Source of the DNA: Candidatus Mediterraneibacter pullicola
GTDB lineage: Bacteria; Bacillota; Clostridia; Lachnospirales; Lachnospiraceae
Length of the DNA: 56,527 bases
Direction of reading: 5' to 3'
Assembly (NCBI GenBank): GCA_019117065.1
Contig: DXAK01000046.1
Span: 1-56,527, forward strand
Of the stretch, positions 1 through 8,754 are shown one piece after another (the stretch's first letter is position 1; each line of letters opens with the position of its first letter). A model generated the notes under the pieces. The model saw only the letters and a list, made by a program, of their open reading frames with translations, was not told where the DNA came from and searched no databases. A program made the position numbers and the translations under genes.

Positions 1-273
1 AGCGGCCTTCCCAAAACGGCGTCCTGCTACGAGAGCATGTTCCAGGGGCTTGTCAGGAAGTACAACAAGCACCACAAGCCTGATGAGGCCCTGCCGAACA
101 TCACGCCCCATACCATGCGGCACACTTTCTGCACTCGGCTTGCCCAGGCTGGAATGAACCCCAAAGACCTGCAATACATCATGGGACATTCCAACATCAC
201 CATGACGCTGAACTATTACGCTCATGCGGATTACGCCTCTGCAAAGGCGGCGATGGACAAGCTGGCGGCTTAG
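1..273 (+). CDS. Tyrosine site-specific recombinase (phage/ICE integrase), C-terminal part only
   Basis: The reading frame is open from the first base, so the gene begins outside the window and only the last 90 residues are seen. They form the end of the catalytic domain of a tyrosine recombinase: the H-x-x-R box (PHTMRHTFC), the second conserved His (IMGHSNI) and the Tyr nucleophile in NYYAHA. These enzymes integrate and excise conjugative elements or phages. An integrase gene ending an element usually lies next to its attachment site, so the chromosome junction is probably within the next 200 bp; this is inference. Family call is secure, element type is not. Confidence 0.93.
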   Translation, partial: SGLPKTASCYESMFQGLVRKYNKHHKPDEALPNITPHTMRHTFCTRLAQAGMNPKDLQYIMGHSNITMTLNYYAHADYASAKAAMDKLAA

Positions 274-363
274 TAGTAAGGCCGGTTTTCTACTACGGTT
301 TTACTACTTTTGACCGCCAAATGAGGCTCCGATATGCCATGATATGCGGGGTATCTTCCGAAA

Positions 364-412
364 CGCAAAATGCCGGAAATGCTTGATATTCCAAGCAATT
401 CCGACATTTGCG
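364..412. repeat. Imperfect long inverted repeat after the integrase
   Basis: Arms at 364-385 and 392-412 pair over about 20 bases with one bulge and two mismatches, around a 6-base loop. Neither side has a T-run, so it is not a typical terminator. It lies between the integrase stop and the next chromosomal gene, where an attachment site or integrase arm site would be expected. The remaining intergenic DNA (274-503) holds short repeats of TAGTA/TACTA type but no gene. Confidence 0.55.
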
Positions 413-503
413 AAGTGGTGCCAAGATAATCAGAAAATCGGTAGAACTTTTTATACAAAAATCTGATTGAAGAAGCATATAAAAACGCAGAAGGAGATAC
501 GTC

Positions 504-1937
504 ATGAACGAACTGACCATCAGTTTAAAACAGGGAGGCAAGATTCCTTTATATGAGCAAATCTACGGCTATATCAAAGAAGAGATTCGTAAAGGAACGA
601 TTAAGAGTGGGGAAAAACTGCCCTCTACCCGTGCGCTCTGCCGCCATCTTGAGGTGAGCAGGAGTACGGTGGAACTCGCTTATGAACAGCTGCTCTCAGA
701 AGGTTATATTGAAGCACAGCCGTACAGAGGATATTTTGTCTCGCAGATTGACGGTCTTTTTCGGATCATACAGCCAAAAGCAGGAGAAAGTCAGAATACA
801 GAAAAATCAGAAAAGAAGTATCCATATGATTTCACGCCGAATGGTGTAGATCTGAAAAGCTTTCCATACAACACATGGAGAAAACTTTCGAAAGAGTGTC
901 TTGTGGACGACAAGGCGGAACTCTTCCGTCTCGGATGCCCGCAGGGAGAGTATGGGCTACGCAATGCGATCAGCAGTTATCTTCATCAGGCAAGAGGAGT
1001 CAACTGTACGCCGGATCAGATCATTGTGGGGGCGGGAAACGACTATCTGCTAATGCTGCTCTGCGCAATACTGGGAAACCGGCATAGGGTTGCCCTCGAG
1101 AACCCAACTTACCGTCAGGCTTATCGCCTGTTTGTGAATCTGTCCTATGAAGTGCGTACCGTGGATATGGACGGGAAAGGGATGCGGGCTGACGGTTTGG
1201 AACCATCCGGAGCGGACATTGCCTTTGTCATGCCGTCCCACCATTATCCTCTGGGAACTGTTATGCCGATCAAACGGAGGATGGAACTTTTGAAATGGGC
1301 GGAGGCGGAAAAAGGGCGTTATATCATTGAGGACGATTATGACAGTGAATTCCGCTACAAAGGCAAGCCGATCCCGGCGCTTCAGGGATATGACAGAAGC
1401 GGAAGGGTCATCTATATCGGAACATTTTCCAAATCCATCGCTCCGGCAATCCGCATGAGTTACATGGTTCTGCCCCGCCCGGTGCTCGAACTGTACCGGC
1501 AGAGATGCGGGTTCATCAATTCTACGGTGTCCAAGGTAGATCAGCTCATCCTTCAGAAATTTATAGAGGACGGGTATTACGAGAGACATTTAAACAAGAC
1601 AAGAGCGCTGTATCGTAGCAGGCACGATACGCTTCTGGCCGAATTAAAGGAGATGAATCTTGATATCCGCATTTCAGGAGAAAATGCGGGGGTACATTTA
1701 CTGCTTCATTTTCGGGATGGGAGAAAAGAGGAGGAACTAATCCATAGGGCGGCGGAAAAGGGCGTGAAAGTTTACGGCCTGTCTGAATACTATGTGAATT
1801 ATGATGGGGGCGCCAATGCGAACGGGAGAAAAGATAAGGCAGAGGAGACGGTCATTCTCCTTGGCTATGCCAATATGAACGAAGAGAGAATCAAAGAGGC
1901 GGCGGTTCTCCTAAGCAAGGCTTGGCGGCAAGAATAA
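504..1937 (+). CDS. MocR/PdxR-type GntR-family transcriptional regulator with aminotransferase domain
   Basis: The 477-residue protein has an N-terminal GntR winged-helix domain (about residues 10-80, with the PSTRALCRHLEVSRSTVELAY helix-turn-helix) and a fold-type I aminotransferase-like domain (about 115-470). The PLP lysine lies in IGTFSKSIAP. MocR proteins bind PLP and often control vitamin B6, GABA or amino-acid genes; the target here is unknown because no pdxS/pdxT lies nearby. AAGGAG at 491-496 is 7 bases before the ATG. The gene stands alone and ends at a strong hairpin shared with the convergent gene. Its length is typical for the family. Confidence 0.9.
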   Translation: MNELTISLKQGGKIPLYEQIYGYIKEEIRKGTIKSGEKLPSTRALCRHLEVSRSTVELAYEQLLSEGYIEAQPYRGYFVSQIDGLFRIIQPKAGESQNTEKSEKKYPYDFTPNGVDLKSFPYNTWRKLSKECLVDDKAELFRLGCPQGEYGLRNAISSYLHQARGVNCTPDQIIVGAGNDYLLMLLCAILGNRHRVALENPTYRQAYRLFVNLSYEVRTVDMDGKGMRADGLEPSGADIAFVMPSHHYPLGTVMPIKRRMELLKWAEAEKGRYIIEDDYDSEFRYKGKPIPALQGYDRSGRVIYIGTFSKSIAPAIRMSYMVLPRPVLELYRQRCGFINSTVSKVDQLILQKFIEDGYYERHLNKTRALYRSRHDTLLAELKEMNLDIRISGENAGVHLLLHFRDGRKEEELIHRAAEKGVKVYGLSEYYVNYDGGANANGRKDKAEETVILLGYANMNEERIKEAAVLLSKAWRQE

Positions 1938-1948
1938 CGCATAAAAAC

Positions 1949-1999
1949 GTGCTGCAAAAGTATCAGTCACTATGTCAGATACTTTTACAGCACCTTTTA
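1949..1999. terminator. Bidirectional intrinsic terminator
   Basis: Arms 1949-1964 and 1978-1993 form a 16-base stem with one mismatch. CTTTTAT follows on the plus strand, and the minus strand has a T-run from AAAAA at 1943-1947. It separates two convergent genes. Confidence 0.85.
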
Positions 2000-2006
2000 T
2001 GGTATT

Positions 2007-2285
2007 CTATTCTTCCTGAAGCTCTTCTTCCTGCGTCTTTTCTGCAGAGGCGTTGTCAGCAGAGGAACCTTCTGCTGTCTCTTTGGTGTCCTTTTTAAGA
2101 GATACATATTCTCTTCCTGAGGCGGGCTGTAAGTCTGCATCAAGATCGAAATCTTCATCTTCTGTGAAATCTTCGTCATCGTTATCCTCAATGCCGGAAT
2201 CGTTCTTGAAGAAATATGCAACGGCAAGTCCGACAGCTGTTCCGATGACAGCGAAGATACTAAACCATTTAATTAACTTTTTCAA
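2007..2285 (-). CDS. Small single-pass membrane protein with acidic tail
   Basis: A 92-residue protein of unknown function. Residues 5-27 form one membrane segment, followed by a strongly acidic, Asp/Glu-rich tail (residues 29-51) and a polar C-terminus. The start is TTG with an AGGAG motif 7-8 bases upstream on the minus strand; no ATG fits the frame. It resembles small membrane proteins common in Lachnospiraceae, but I recognise no domain. It is convergent with the upstream regulator and divergent from purA. Confidence 0.7.
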   Translation of the reverse strand: MKKLIKWFSIFAVIGTAVGLAVAYFFKNDSGIEDNDDEDFTEDEDFDLDADLQPASGREYVSLKKDTKETAEGSSADNASAEKTQEEELQEE

Positions 2286-2370
2286 TGTAGATTCTCCTTT
2301 CTTCTGTCCTCAAATCTGGTTTTTATTCTAATACTTTTTGACCCGAATTACAAGTGAAGTGAAATACTAT

Positions 2371-2399
2371 TTTACAGAAGGAGAAAAATATAGTATAAT
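2371..2399 (+). promoter_or_regulatory. purA promoter (sigma-A type)
   Basis: TTTACA at 2371-2376 and TATAAT at 2394-2399 are separated by 17 bp. The start lies about 125 bases upstream of the purA initiation codon, leaving a sizeable leader in which I see no recognisable riboswitch. Confidence 0.75.
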
Positions 2400-2529
2400 T
2401 CTAACGGCGGTCAAGCATAAATGCCGCTGGCAGATTATAAGAAGTATGGAGCAGCAGTCCGGTCTATGCGGCGTTAAGGGAAGCGGCAGAGGCTAGGGAA
2501 CTGGGGCACGATACACAGGAGGAATGGAA

Positions 2530-3810
2530 ATGGTAAAAGCAGTAGTTGGTGCAAACTGGGGCGATGAAGGAAAAGGCAAGATCACGGATATGCTCGGAAA
2601 AGAATCCGATATCATCGTACGCTTTCAGGGCGGAGCGAACGCGGGCCACACGATTGTAAATGATTATGGTAAATTTGCGCTGCATACACTGCCGTCTGGA
2701 GTTTTTCACGGACATATTACAAGCATCATTGGAAATGGTGTGGCTCTGGATGTTCCGATCCTGTTCAAAGAGATACAGTCCATCGTGGAGCGAGGCGTTC
2801 CGGTGCCGAAGATCCTTGTGTCCGACAGGGCACAGATGGTCATGTCCTATCACAAGAATTTTGATGCGTATGAGGAGGAGCGTTTAGGAGGAAAATCCTT
2901 TGGCTCCACGAAGTCAGGTATTGCTCCATTTTATTCAGATAAATATGCGAAGATTGGATTTCAGGTGAGCGAACTCTTTGATGATGAACTGCTCAAAGAG
3001 AAGGTGGTGCGTGTGGCAGAGCAGAAGAACGTGCTCCTTGAGCATTTGTATCACAAGCCGTTGATCGATCCGGATGAATTATACAAGGAACTTGTAAGTT
3101 ATAAAGGGATGGTAGAACCCTATGTGTGCGATGTGTCTCTTTATCTCCACAATGCCATCAAGGAAGGAAAGAACATCCTTTTGGAAGGACAGCTTGGCTC
3201 TTTGAAAGATCCGGATCATGGGATTTATCCAATGGTCACATCTTCTTCCACGCTGGCGGCGTACGGCGCTATTGGGTCAGGAATCCCGCCTTATGAGATC
3301 AAGCAGATTATCACAGTGTGTAAGGCATACTCAAGTGCGGTCGGAGCAGGAGCTTTCGTGAGCGAGATCTTTGGCGACGAGGCGGAAGAGCTGAGACGGC
3401 GCGGAGGTGACGGCGGAGAGTACGGCGCTACTACCGGACGTCCGAGGCGTGTGGGCTGGTTTGACTGTGTTGCTTCTAAGTATGGATGCAGGATGCAGGG
3501 GACCACAGATGTGGCGTTTACCGTACTCGATGTGCTTGGATATTTGGATGAGATCCCGGTGTGCGTAGGATATGAGATAGACGGAAAAGTGACTACAGAC
3601 TTTCCAGTGACACATCTTCTTGAGAAGGCAAAACCGGTGCTCAAGACACTGCCGGGATGGAAATGTGATATTCGCGGTATCCGCGAATATGGGGATCTCC
3701 CGGAGAACTGCCGCAATTATATCGAGTTCATCGAGAAAGAAGTCGGTTATCCGTTCACAATGATCAGCAACGGACCGGGAAGAGACGATATTATCTATCG
3801 CAATAAATAA
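2530..3810 (+). CDS. purA: Adenylosuccinate synthetase
   Basis: PurA couples GTP hydrolysis to IMP plus aspartate, giving adenylosuccinate, the first committed step to AMP. The N-terminal GANWGDEGKGK loop and the GGANAGHT motif are diagnostic, and the GTTGRPRRVGWFD-type segment (about residue 300) is intact. Total length is about 426 residues, normal for the family. An in-frame ATG at 2524 is only one base after the AGGAGG, so the ATG at 2530 (7 bases spacing, M-V-K-A-V) is the better start. It is monocistronic, with its own promoter and terminator. Confidence 0.97.
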   Translation: MVKAVVGANWGDEGKGKITDMLGKESDIIVRFQGGANAGHTIVNDYGKFALHTLPSGVFHGHITSIIGNGVALDVPILFKEIQSIVERGVPVPKILVSDRAQMVMSYHKNFDAYEEERLGGKSFGSTKSGIAPFYSDKYAKIGFQVSELFDDELLKEKVVRVAEQKNVLLEHLYHKPLIDPDELYKELVSYKGMVEPYVCDVSLYLHNAIKEGKNILLEGQLGSLKDPDHGIYPMVTSSSTLAAYGAIGSGIPPYEIKQIITVCKAYSSAVGAGAFVSEIFGDEAEELRRRGGDGGEYGATTGRPRRVGWFDCVASKYGCRMQGTTDVAFTVLDVLGYLDEIPVCVGYEIDGKVTTDFPVTHLLEKAKPVLKTLPGWKCDIRGIREYGDLPENCRNYIEFIEKEVGYPFTMISNGPGRDDIIYRNK

Positions 3811-3835
3811 TATAGAATATCGTATAGATGTTATG

Positions 3836-3886
3836 GCTGCCTTGGAGCCATCGGGAACCTGATCCCGGTGTCCGGGCAGCTTTTTT
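3836..3886 (+). terminator. Intrinsic terminator of purA
   Basis: GCTGCC at 3836-3841 pairs with GGCAGC at 3875-3880, with an inner CGGGA/TCCCG stem, and is followed by six T. Confidence 0.85.
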
Positions 3887-4072
3887 ATAATTTTCTTATG
3901 AATTTTTCAGAAAACCTCCAATCTTTGTACACATTTAAGCGGTATGCTCATAGAGAAAAGAAAAAGTTATATTTTTTCTTTTTAACTCATAGAATATAAA
4001 GCTGGAAAAATGAGGTGTGCAAGGAAATTTTCCGATACGGCATGCCAGATAGAAAAAGAAGGAGGTATTTCT

Positions 4073-4231
4073 ATGCGTGATGACAGCAAGAAAACAACGG
4101 GGAATATGATATCCATGGAAGAATACCTAAAAAAGAGACAAGCGATAAGGCAGCGTGAGCGTGCCCAGAAAACAAAGAGAGAACAAGAGGCGGAGACAGT
4201 GCTGAAGCTGACGGAGCTTTTATATGTGTAA
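4073..4231 (+). CDS. Small charged hypothetical protein
   Basis: A 52-residue, lysine/arginine/glutamate-rich protein, predicted mostly helical (EEYLKKRQAIRQRERAQKTK and onward). The ATG at 4073 is preceded by GAAGGAGG with good spacing, which argues that it is translated; an upstream in-frame ATG at 4010 has no ribosome binding site. No domain is recognised and no neighbour suggests a function. Confidence 0.6.
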   Translation: MRDDSKKTTGNMISMEEYLKKRQAIRQRERAQKTKREQEAETVLKLTELLYV

Positions 4232-4269
4232 GCGGCTGTATCCGGGATATTTATTTTAGGGTATGCCAG

Positions 4270-4527
4270 TCAGTTTTTAGAAGAGTCTGATTTTTCACCG
4301 GGATTTTGACTGTCAGTATCCTGATCCGCGCCTCTTCCTGCAAGGACCCGCGCGGTTAGGATATACCCGTAGAGCAGGACGGGGATAATGATGGTTGCCG
4401 AGATGGATGCTTTGAAAAGATCTGCGGACACAGGAGAGCCAATCAGGGCAAATACAAGGGTGCTTATGTAAAGGCAGGTAAGTAAGAATACGCCTGTAAG
4501 GGCGAGGATACGTTTTGTTTTTTTCAT
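4270..4527 (-). CDS. Small two-pass membrane protein
   Basis: An 85-residue protein of unknown function with two hydrophobic segments (about residues 8-30 and 41-62) and a polar, Asp/Ser/Lys-rich C-terminal tail. The ATG is preceded on the minus strand by AAGGAT. It is transcribed away from the SEC-C gene, with a divergent AT-rich promoter region in between. Confidence 0.6.
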   Translation of the reverse strand: MKKTKRILALTGVFLLTCLYISTLVFALIGSPVSADLFKASISATIIIPVLLYGYILTARVLAGRGADQDTDSQNPGEKSDSSKN

Positions 4528-4576
4528 ATGAAGAGATCCTTTCTTTTGCTATAATTTAGTATACAAAATTTTTTAG

Positions 4577-4605
4577 TTTACGGCAAACAAAATTTGGTAT
4601 ATAAT
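4577..4605 (+). promoter_or_regulatory. Promoter of the SEC-C/ydcF pair
   Basis: TTTACG at 4577-4582 and TATAAT at 4600-4605 are separated by 17 bp. Transcription would begin near 4612, which makes the ATG at 4614 unlikely as a start and favours 4635 or 4668. Confidence 0.65.
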
Positions 4606-4667
4606 ATTCACCGATGGATTTGAGGAAAATTCCGATGAAAAAGAAAGATAAGAAGGAGCAATATACA

Positions 4668-5183
4668 ATGAGCGAGAAATGTTTATTAGACCAGTGGCGT
4701 GACATGGCATATGATCAGAATCAGTCAAGAGATCAGCTGGAAAAGTTCTGGAATGCTTATTTCTCAATTGAGAAGAGCATTTACGAACAGCTTTTGGATG
4801 ATCCGGATACGGAAGTAAAAGGGACAGTTAAAGAATTGGCTGCGAAATACGGACAGGACGTTATGACTATGACGGGATTTCTTGACGGAATCAATGACAG
4901 CCTGAAAAAGGCGAATCCGATTGAGACGATGACAGAAGATACTGTGGTAAGTCTTGCGTTCGATAAAGAGCTTCTTTACAAGAACATGGTAGACGCAAAG
5001 GCAGACTGGTTGTATGAGCTTCCTCAGTGGGATAAGATCTTTGACGAGGAGACGAAAAAACGTCTTTACCGTGAGCAGAAGGCTTCCGGCACAATCCGCA
5101 AGCCCAAAAAGATCGGAAGAAATGATCCGTGTCCATGCGGAAGCGGTAAGAAATACAAAAAGTGCTGCGGAAGAAACGTATAA
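4668..5183 (+). CDS. SEC-C metal-binding motif protein
   Basis: A 171-residue protein ending in a canonical SEC-C zinc motif ([19 protein letters not shown]), the module found at the SecA C-terminus and in many free-standing proteins. The upstream part is helical and acidic with no recognised fold. AAGGAG at 4652-4657 supports the ATG at 4668; an earlier ATG at 4635 would add 11 basic residues. The role is unknown; the motif binds zinc and can contact SecB or ribosomes in characterised members. The stop is immediately followed by the start of the YdcF-type gene, so the two are probably co-translated. Confidence 0.82.
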   Translation: MSEKCLLDQWRDMAYDQNQSRDQLEKFWNAYFSIEKSIYEQLLDDPDTEVKGTVKELAAKYGQDVMTMTGFLDGINDSLKKANPIETMTEDTVVSLAFDKELLYKNMVDAKADWLYELPQWDKIFDEETKKRLYREQKASGTIRKPKKIGRNDPCPCGSGKKYKKCCGRNV

Positions 5184-5906
5184 ATGAAATATTATTTTTT
5201 GATCGCAGGGAGTTTATGTATCCTGTATTATATGATACTTGTTATATATTCGCGCAGGCTGAGATCAACTTTTGCAGCTTTTTGGCTGGTAAGCGGCGGC
5301 GTACATCTGGTGCTCGGGTGTGCGCCGCTGCCTGTATACTTGTATGCCGTATTGAGATGGCTCTGTCTTGTATGCTGGGGAGCTTTCTTGTTCGTGGAGG
5401 TCAAGATTGTGGGCGGGATGCGCACAGGAGTTGATGCACAGGCGAATTGGATCATTATACTGGGAGCACAGGTGAGGGGAACATACATTACCAGTTCCTT
5501 GAGGCGAAGGCTGGATGCGGCGCTGTGCTATTTGCAGCATTCTCCCGAAACAAAAGTAATTGTGTCGGGCGGGCAGGGACCAGGTGAAGAGATCTCTGAG
5601 GCAGATGCAATGGCAGGATATCTGGAAGAACACGGAATACCGAAAAAGCAAATATTTAGGGAGAACCGCTCAGCGTCTACCCGGGAAAATCTTAGATTCA
5701 GCCGGGAATATGTAGATGTGGAGCATGATAGGATAGGGATTGTGACCAATGATTTTCACATCTACCGATCTTCCATAATCGCACGTCAGGAAGGATACAG
5801 GAAAATCTGCCGCATACCAGCAGATTCCGACCCGGTTTTCCGGTTGAACTATATGGTGAGGGAGTTTTTCGGAGTGATATATGTGTGGATAATGGAAAAA
5901 AAATAA
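5184..5906 (+). CDS. YdcF/ElyC-SanA family (DUF218) membrane protein
   Basis: A 240-residue protein with three hydrophobic segments in the first 75 residues, followed by a DUF218 domain: IIILGAQVRG, the VIVSGGQGPGEEISEADAM core and the late TNDFHIYRS segment with its conserved His. Family members are linked to cell-envelope functions (ElyC, SanA), but the reaction is not established. The ATG begins at the first base after the upstream stop, so expression is probably coupled to the SEC-C gene. Confidence 0.85.
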   Translation: MKYYFLIAGSLCILYYMILVIYSRRLRSTFAAFWLVSGGVHLVLGCAPLPVYLYAVLRWLCLVCWGAFLFVEVKIVGGMRTGVDAQANWIIILGAQVRGTYITSSLRRRLDAALCYLQHSPETKVIVSGGQGPGEEISEADAMAGYLEEHGIPKKQIFRENRSASTRENLRFSREYVDVEHDRIGIVTNDFHIYRSSIIARQEGYRKICRIPADSDPVFRLNYMVREFFGVIYVWIMEKK

Positions 5907-5989
5907 AATTTTTATAAATGTCAGGAAGAATAATCTGCACAGTTTTGGACATAATGAATACGAATCTGTAGAAAGAGGAGGTATTTATC

Positions 5990-6322
5990 ATGCCGGAATT
6001 AAAATGTACGGTGCAGACATGTGTACACAACGATCAGTTTCTCTGCAGGCTGGATAAGATCCAAGTGGGCGGAAGCAACGCGAAAAATCCTCAAGAGACA
6101 TGCTGTGACAGCTTTCAGGAGCGGGCAGAAGGCGCGTATTCGAACTCTATGAGTAATTCCGCGGGGCAGGCTTCCGACCGTTCGGATATCGATTGCAAAG
6201 CGACAAACTGTATGTACAATGAGAATTGCGCATGCCACGCGGGTAAAATTAGCGTGGAAGGTGGTAACGCCATTCAGGCAGAGGGAACAGAGTGCGCTAC
6301 CTTTCAGTGTCACTGCGGCTGA
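5990..6322 (+). CDS. DUF1540 protein with two Cys-rich repeats
   Basis: A 110-residue protein made of two related cysteine-rich modules (about residues 5-42 and 68-108), each with the C-x4-C-x(3-6)-C pattern and a shared K/I-x-V-x-GG-NA core ending in C-x-S/T-F. This is DUF1540, small and probably metal-binding, common in Clostridia and of unknown function. AGAGGAGG lies ahead of the ATG, and a terminator follows. Confidence 0.88.
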   Translation: MPELKCTVQTCVHNDQFLCRLDKIQVGGSNAKNPQETCCDSFQERAEGAYSNSMSNSAGQASDRSDIDCKATNCMYNENCACHAGKISVEGGNAIQAEGTECATFQCHCG

Positions 6323-6352
6323 GAAAATTATTTGACAATATGAGATAAGAAA

Positions 6353-6387
6353 GAGATCCGGAAGAAGAGTTTCCGGGTCTCTTCTTC
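6353..6387 (+). terminator. Intrinsic terminator of the DUF1540 gene
   Basis: GAGATCCGGAA at 6353-6363 pairs with TTCCGGGTCTC at 6371-6381 and is followed by TTCTTC. Confidence 0.75.
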
Positions 6388-6390
6388 ATA

Positions 6391-6420
6391 TTGACGGGCG
6401 GAAGAAAAAAGGGGTATAAT
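6391..6420 (+). promoter_or_regulatory. metA promoter
   Basis: TTGACG at 6391-6396 and TATAAT at 6415-6420 are 18 bp apart. The leader to the metA start is about 130 bases; no SAM riboswitch or T-box sequence was recognised in it. Confidence 0.7.
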
Positions 6421-6555
6421 CAGTCTATCTTTATCCTGCGAAGAGGAAGCTACTGACAGAAACGGAAGCCTACGATGAATACAGCTATGTGGAGGCAGAC
6501 GGGATGTTTATTCATGCAGATAAAAATATATCAAGAGAAGAAGGGAATGGGAACT

Positions 6556-7485
6556 ATGCCGATCCGAGTACAAAATGATCTTCCGGTCAAGGAAATACTG
6601 GAACAGGAAAATATCTTTGTGATGGATGAATACCGTGCGGCTCATCAGGATATCCGTCCTCTGAGCATCGGGCTTTTAAATCTGATGCCTTTAAAAGAAG
6701 ATACGGAGCTTCAGATCCTGCGCTCATTGTCCAACACGCCGATTCAGGTGGATGTAACGTTTGTGCGCATGACGAGCCATGTGTCCAAGAATACCTCCAC
6801 AAGCCATATCTATAAATTTTATGAGCCATTTGAAAATATCAGGGAGAAGAAATTTGACGGATTCATTATTACCGGCGCTCCTGTGGAGCAGATGTCTTTT
6901 GAGGAAGTGGATTACTGGGACGAACTGGTGAAGATCATGGAGTGGACCAAGACAAATGTAACCTCCACACTTCATCTGTGCTGGGGTGCACAGGCAGGGA
7001 TCTACCATCATTACGGGATCAATAAGACAGAGCTTCCAAAGAAGCTTTCCGGTGTATACCGTCACCGGGTGAGAAACCGGAAAATTCCGTTAGTAAGAGG
7101 GTTTGACGATGTATTCATGGCTCCTCATTCGAGACATACTGAGGTTCCTCAAGAACTCTTGGAAGCAGATGAACGTATCACCATTCTTGCGGATTCCCGT
7201 CAGGCGGGAATATTCTTGTGTATGGCAGAAGATGGACGGCAGATCTTTGTCATGGGGCACCCGGAGTATGACCGTATGACATTGGATTCCGAGTATAAGA
7301 GAGATATGGGAAGAGGATTAAATCCTCAGATCCCGGAGAATTATTATCCGGATGACGATCCGGAGAATAAACCGGTACTCACATGGCGTTCCCATGCGAA
7401 TAACCTGTATACAAACTGGGTTAATTATTACGTATATCAGGCAACGCCATACGATCTGTATGGAGAATCCTCATACAAAAAATGA
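6556..7485 (+). CDS. metA: Homoserine O-acetyltransferase, MetA family (acetyl-CoA type)
   Basis: This 309-residue protein acylates homoserine in methionine synthesis. Numbered from the ATG at 6556, it has Cys142 (HLCWGAQAG), His235 and Glu237 (MGHPEYD), matching the known catalytic triad, and Lys47 in MPLKEDTE. Residue 111 is Glu (ITGAPVEQ); in the family Glu111 goes with acetyl-CoA and Gly111 with succinyl-CoA use, so acetylhomoserine is the expected product. A longer in-frame start at 6475 exists, but the family begins at MPIRV. It overlaps the next gene by ATGA. A MetY at 27.7 kb would use the product. Confidence 0.95.
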   Translation: MPIRVQNDLPVKEILEQENIFVMDEYRAAHQDIRPLSIGLLNLMPLKEDTELQILRSLSNTPIQVDVTFVRMTSHVSKNTSTSHIYKFYEPFENIREKKFDGFIITGAPVEQMSFEEVDYWDELVKIMEWTKTNVTSTLHLCWGAQAGIYHHYGINKTELPKKLSGVYRHRVRNRKIPLVRGFDDVFMAPHSRHTEVPQELLEADERITILADSRQAGIFLCMAEDGRQIFVMGHPEYDRMTLDSEYKRDMGRGLNPQIPENYYPDDDPENKPVLTWRSHANNLYTNWVNYYVYQATPYDLYGESSYKK

Positions 7486-7505
7486 CGGAAGAGGAGGGAA
7501 TACCA

Positions 7506-8678
7506 TTGGACAGCAGTCATTTTTCAACATTGATCAATGATTTTAAGCCGGGGATCTTCGGTTCATTGAACATGAAGAAAGAAGAACTTCTGCGGGCAGG
7601 ACGCAAGGTATATAACTTGTCGGTAGGCACGCCGGATTTTAAGCCGGCGCCTTATGTGATGAAAGCAATCCGGGAGGCGTGTGAAAACCCGGATAATTAT
7701 AAATATTCCCTTGCCGATCTGCCGGAGCTTTTAGAGGCGGTGCAGTATCGGTATAAGAAGCGTTTCGGCGTACATATTGAGACGGATGAAGTTATGTCGG
7801 TATATGGTTCTCAGGAAGCTATGGCACATATCGGAATGGTATTCTGCGATCCCGGAGATGTGATCCTCGTACCCAATCCCGGCTATCCGATGTTCGAGAT
7901 GAGCGGGATCATGGCGCGGGCGGATGTGCGGTATTATACACTTGAAGAAAAGAACGGCTATCTGCCGGATCTGGACAGCATCCCAGAGGATACGCTAAAA
8001 AGAACCAAATTCATGCTCGTCTCGTATCCCCTTAACCCGGTTTGCGTCTGCGCACCGGATGAGTTCTATTCGGAGCTGATCGCATTTGCAAAGAGATATG
8101 ATATTGTGATCTTGCACGATAACGCATATTCAGATATTACATTTACGGAGAGACCGGGCAGATCATTTCTCTCTTTTGAGGGCGCGAAGGATGTGGGAGT
8201 GGAATTCTATTCTCTCTCAAAGTCTTACAATCTGACCGGGGCTCGGATTTCATTTGTGGTGGGAAATAAAGATATTATCAGCAAATTCCGTCTGCTCCGT
8301 TCCCAGATTGACTACGGCATTTTTTATCCAGTTCAGTATGGCGCGATTGCGGCGCTTACAGGGTCTGATGATTTTATTGAGAAACAGAGAAAACAGTACG
8401 CTGCAAGAAACCAAGCGCTCTGTGGGGGGTTGAGAAAGATCGGCTGGAATGTGCCCGACAGTCAGGGGACGATGTTCGTGTGGGCAAAGATCCCGGAAGG
8501 CTATGAATCATCCGAGGATTTTTGCATGAAATTGATGGAACGTACAGGGGTGATCGTGACACCGGGAAGCGCCTTTGGAAGCAACGGTGAGGGGTATGTG
8601 AGGATGGCGCTTGTAGTGGGTGAAGAGAAGATACAAGAAATTATTGAGGTGATTGACCGTACAGGAATGTTCCGGTAA
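7506..8678 (+). CDS. Class I/II PLP aminotransferase (LL-diaminopimelate/aspartate aminotransferase-like)
   Basis: A fold-type I aminotransferase of about 390 residues. The PLP lysine lies in YSLSKSYNLTGAR, and SVGTPDF, NPGYPMF and the final Arg motif (YVRMALVVG) are present. Its pattern is close to DapL/AspC-type enzymes; the substrate cannot be fixed from sequence. An ATG at 7482 overlaps the metA stop but lacks a ribosome site, whereas GAGGAGGG lies 7 bases before a TTG at 7506, which I prefer. Tight linkage to metA suggests an amino-acid role in the aspartate family. Confidence 0.85.
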   Translation: MDSSHFSTLINDFKPGIFGSLNMKKEELLRAGRKVYNLSVGTPDFKPAPYVMKAIREACENPDNYKYSLADLPELLEAVQYRYKKRFGVHIETDEVMSVYGSQEAMAHIGMVFCDPGDVILVPNPGYPMFEMSGIMARADVRYYTLEEKNGYLPDLDSIPEDTLKRTKFMLVSYPLNPVCVCAPDEFYSELIAFAKRYDIVILHDNAYSDITFTERPGRSFLSFEGAKDVGVEFYSLSKSYNLTGARISFVVGNKDIISKFRLLRSQIDYGIFYPVQYGAIAALTGSDDFIEKQRKQYAARNQALCGGLRKIGWNVPDSQGTMFVWAKIPEGYESSEDFCMKLMERTGVIVTPGSAFGSNGEGYVRMALVVGEEKIQEIIEVIDRTGMFR

Positions 8679-8754
8679 CCGCCGCAGCATCAAGGAAAAC
8701 ACTGAGGCAGGGAAGTAAATACGGGAATAAAACCAGAAGAAAGAAGGAAGAGGG

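Noticed and set aside
2421-2477. An 18-codon frame in the purA leader
   Set aside because: No proper ribosome binding site and no clear regulatory hairpin; kept as untranslated leader.
6427-6555. SAM riboswitch or T-box in the metA leader
   Set aside because: None of the conserved core sequences of either class could be recognised; a covariance-model search would settle it.
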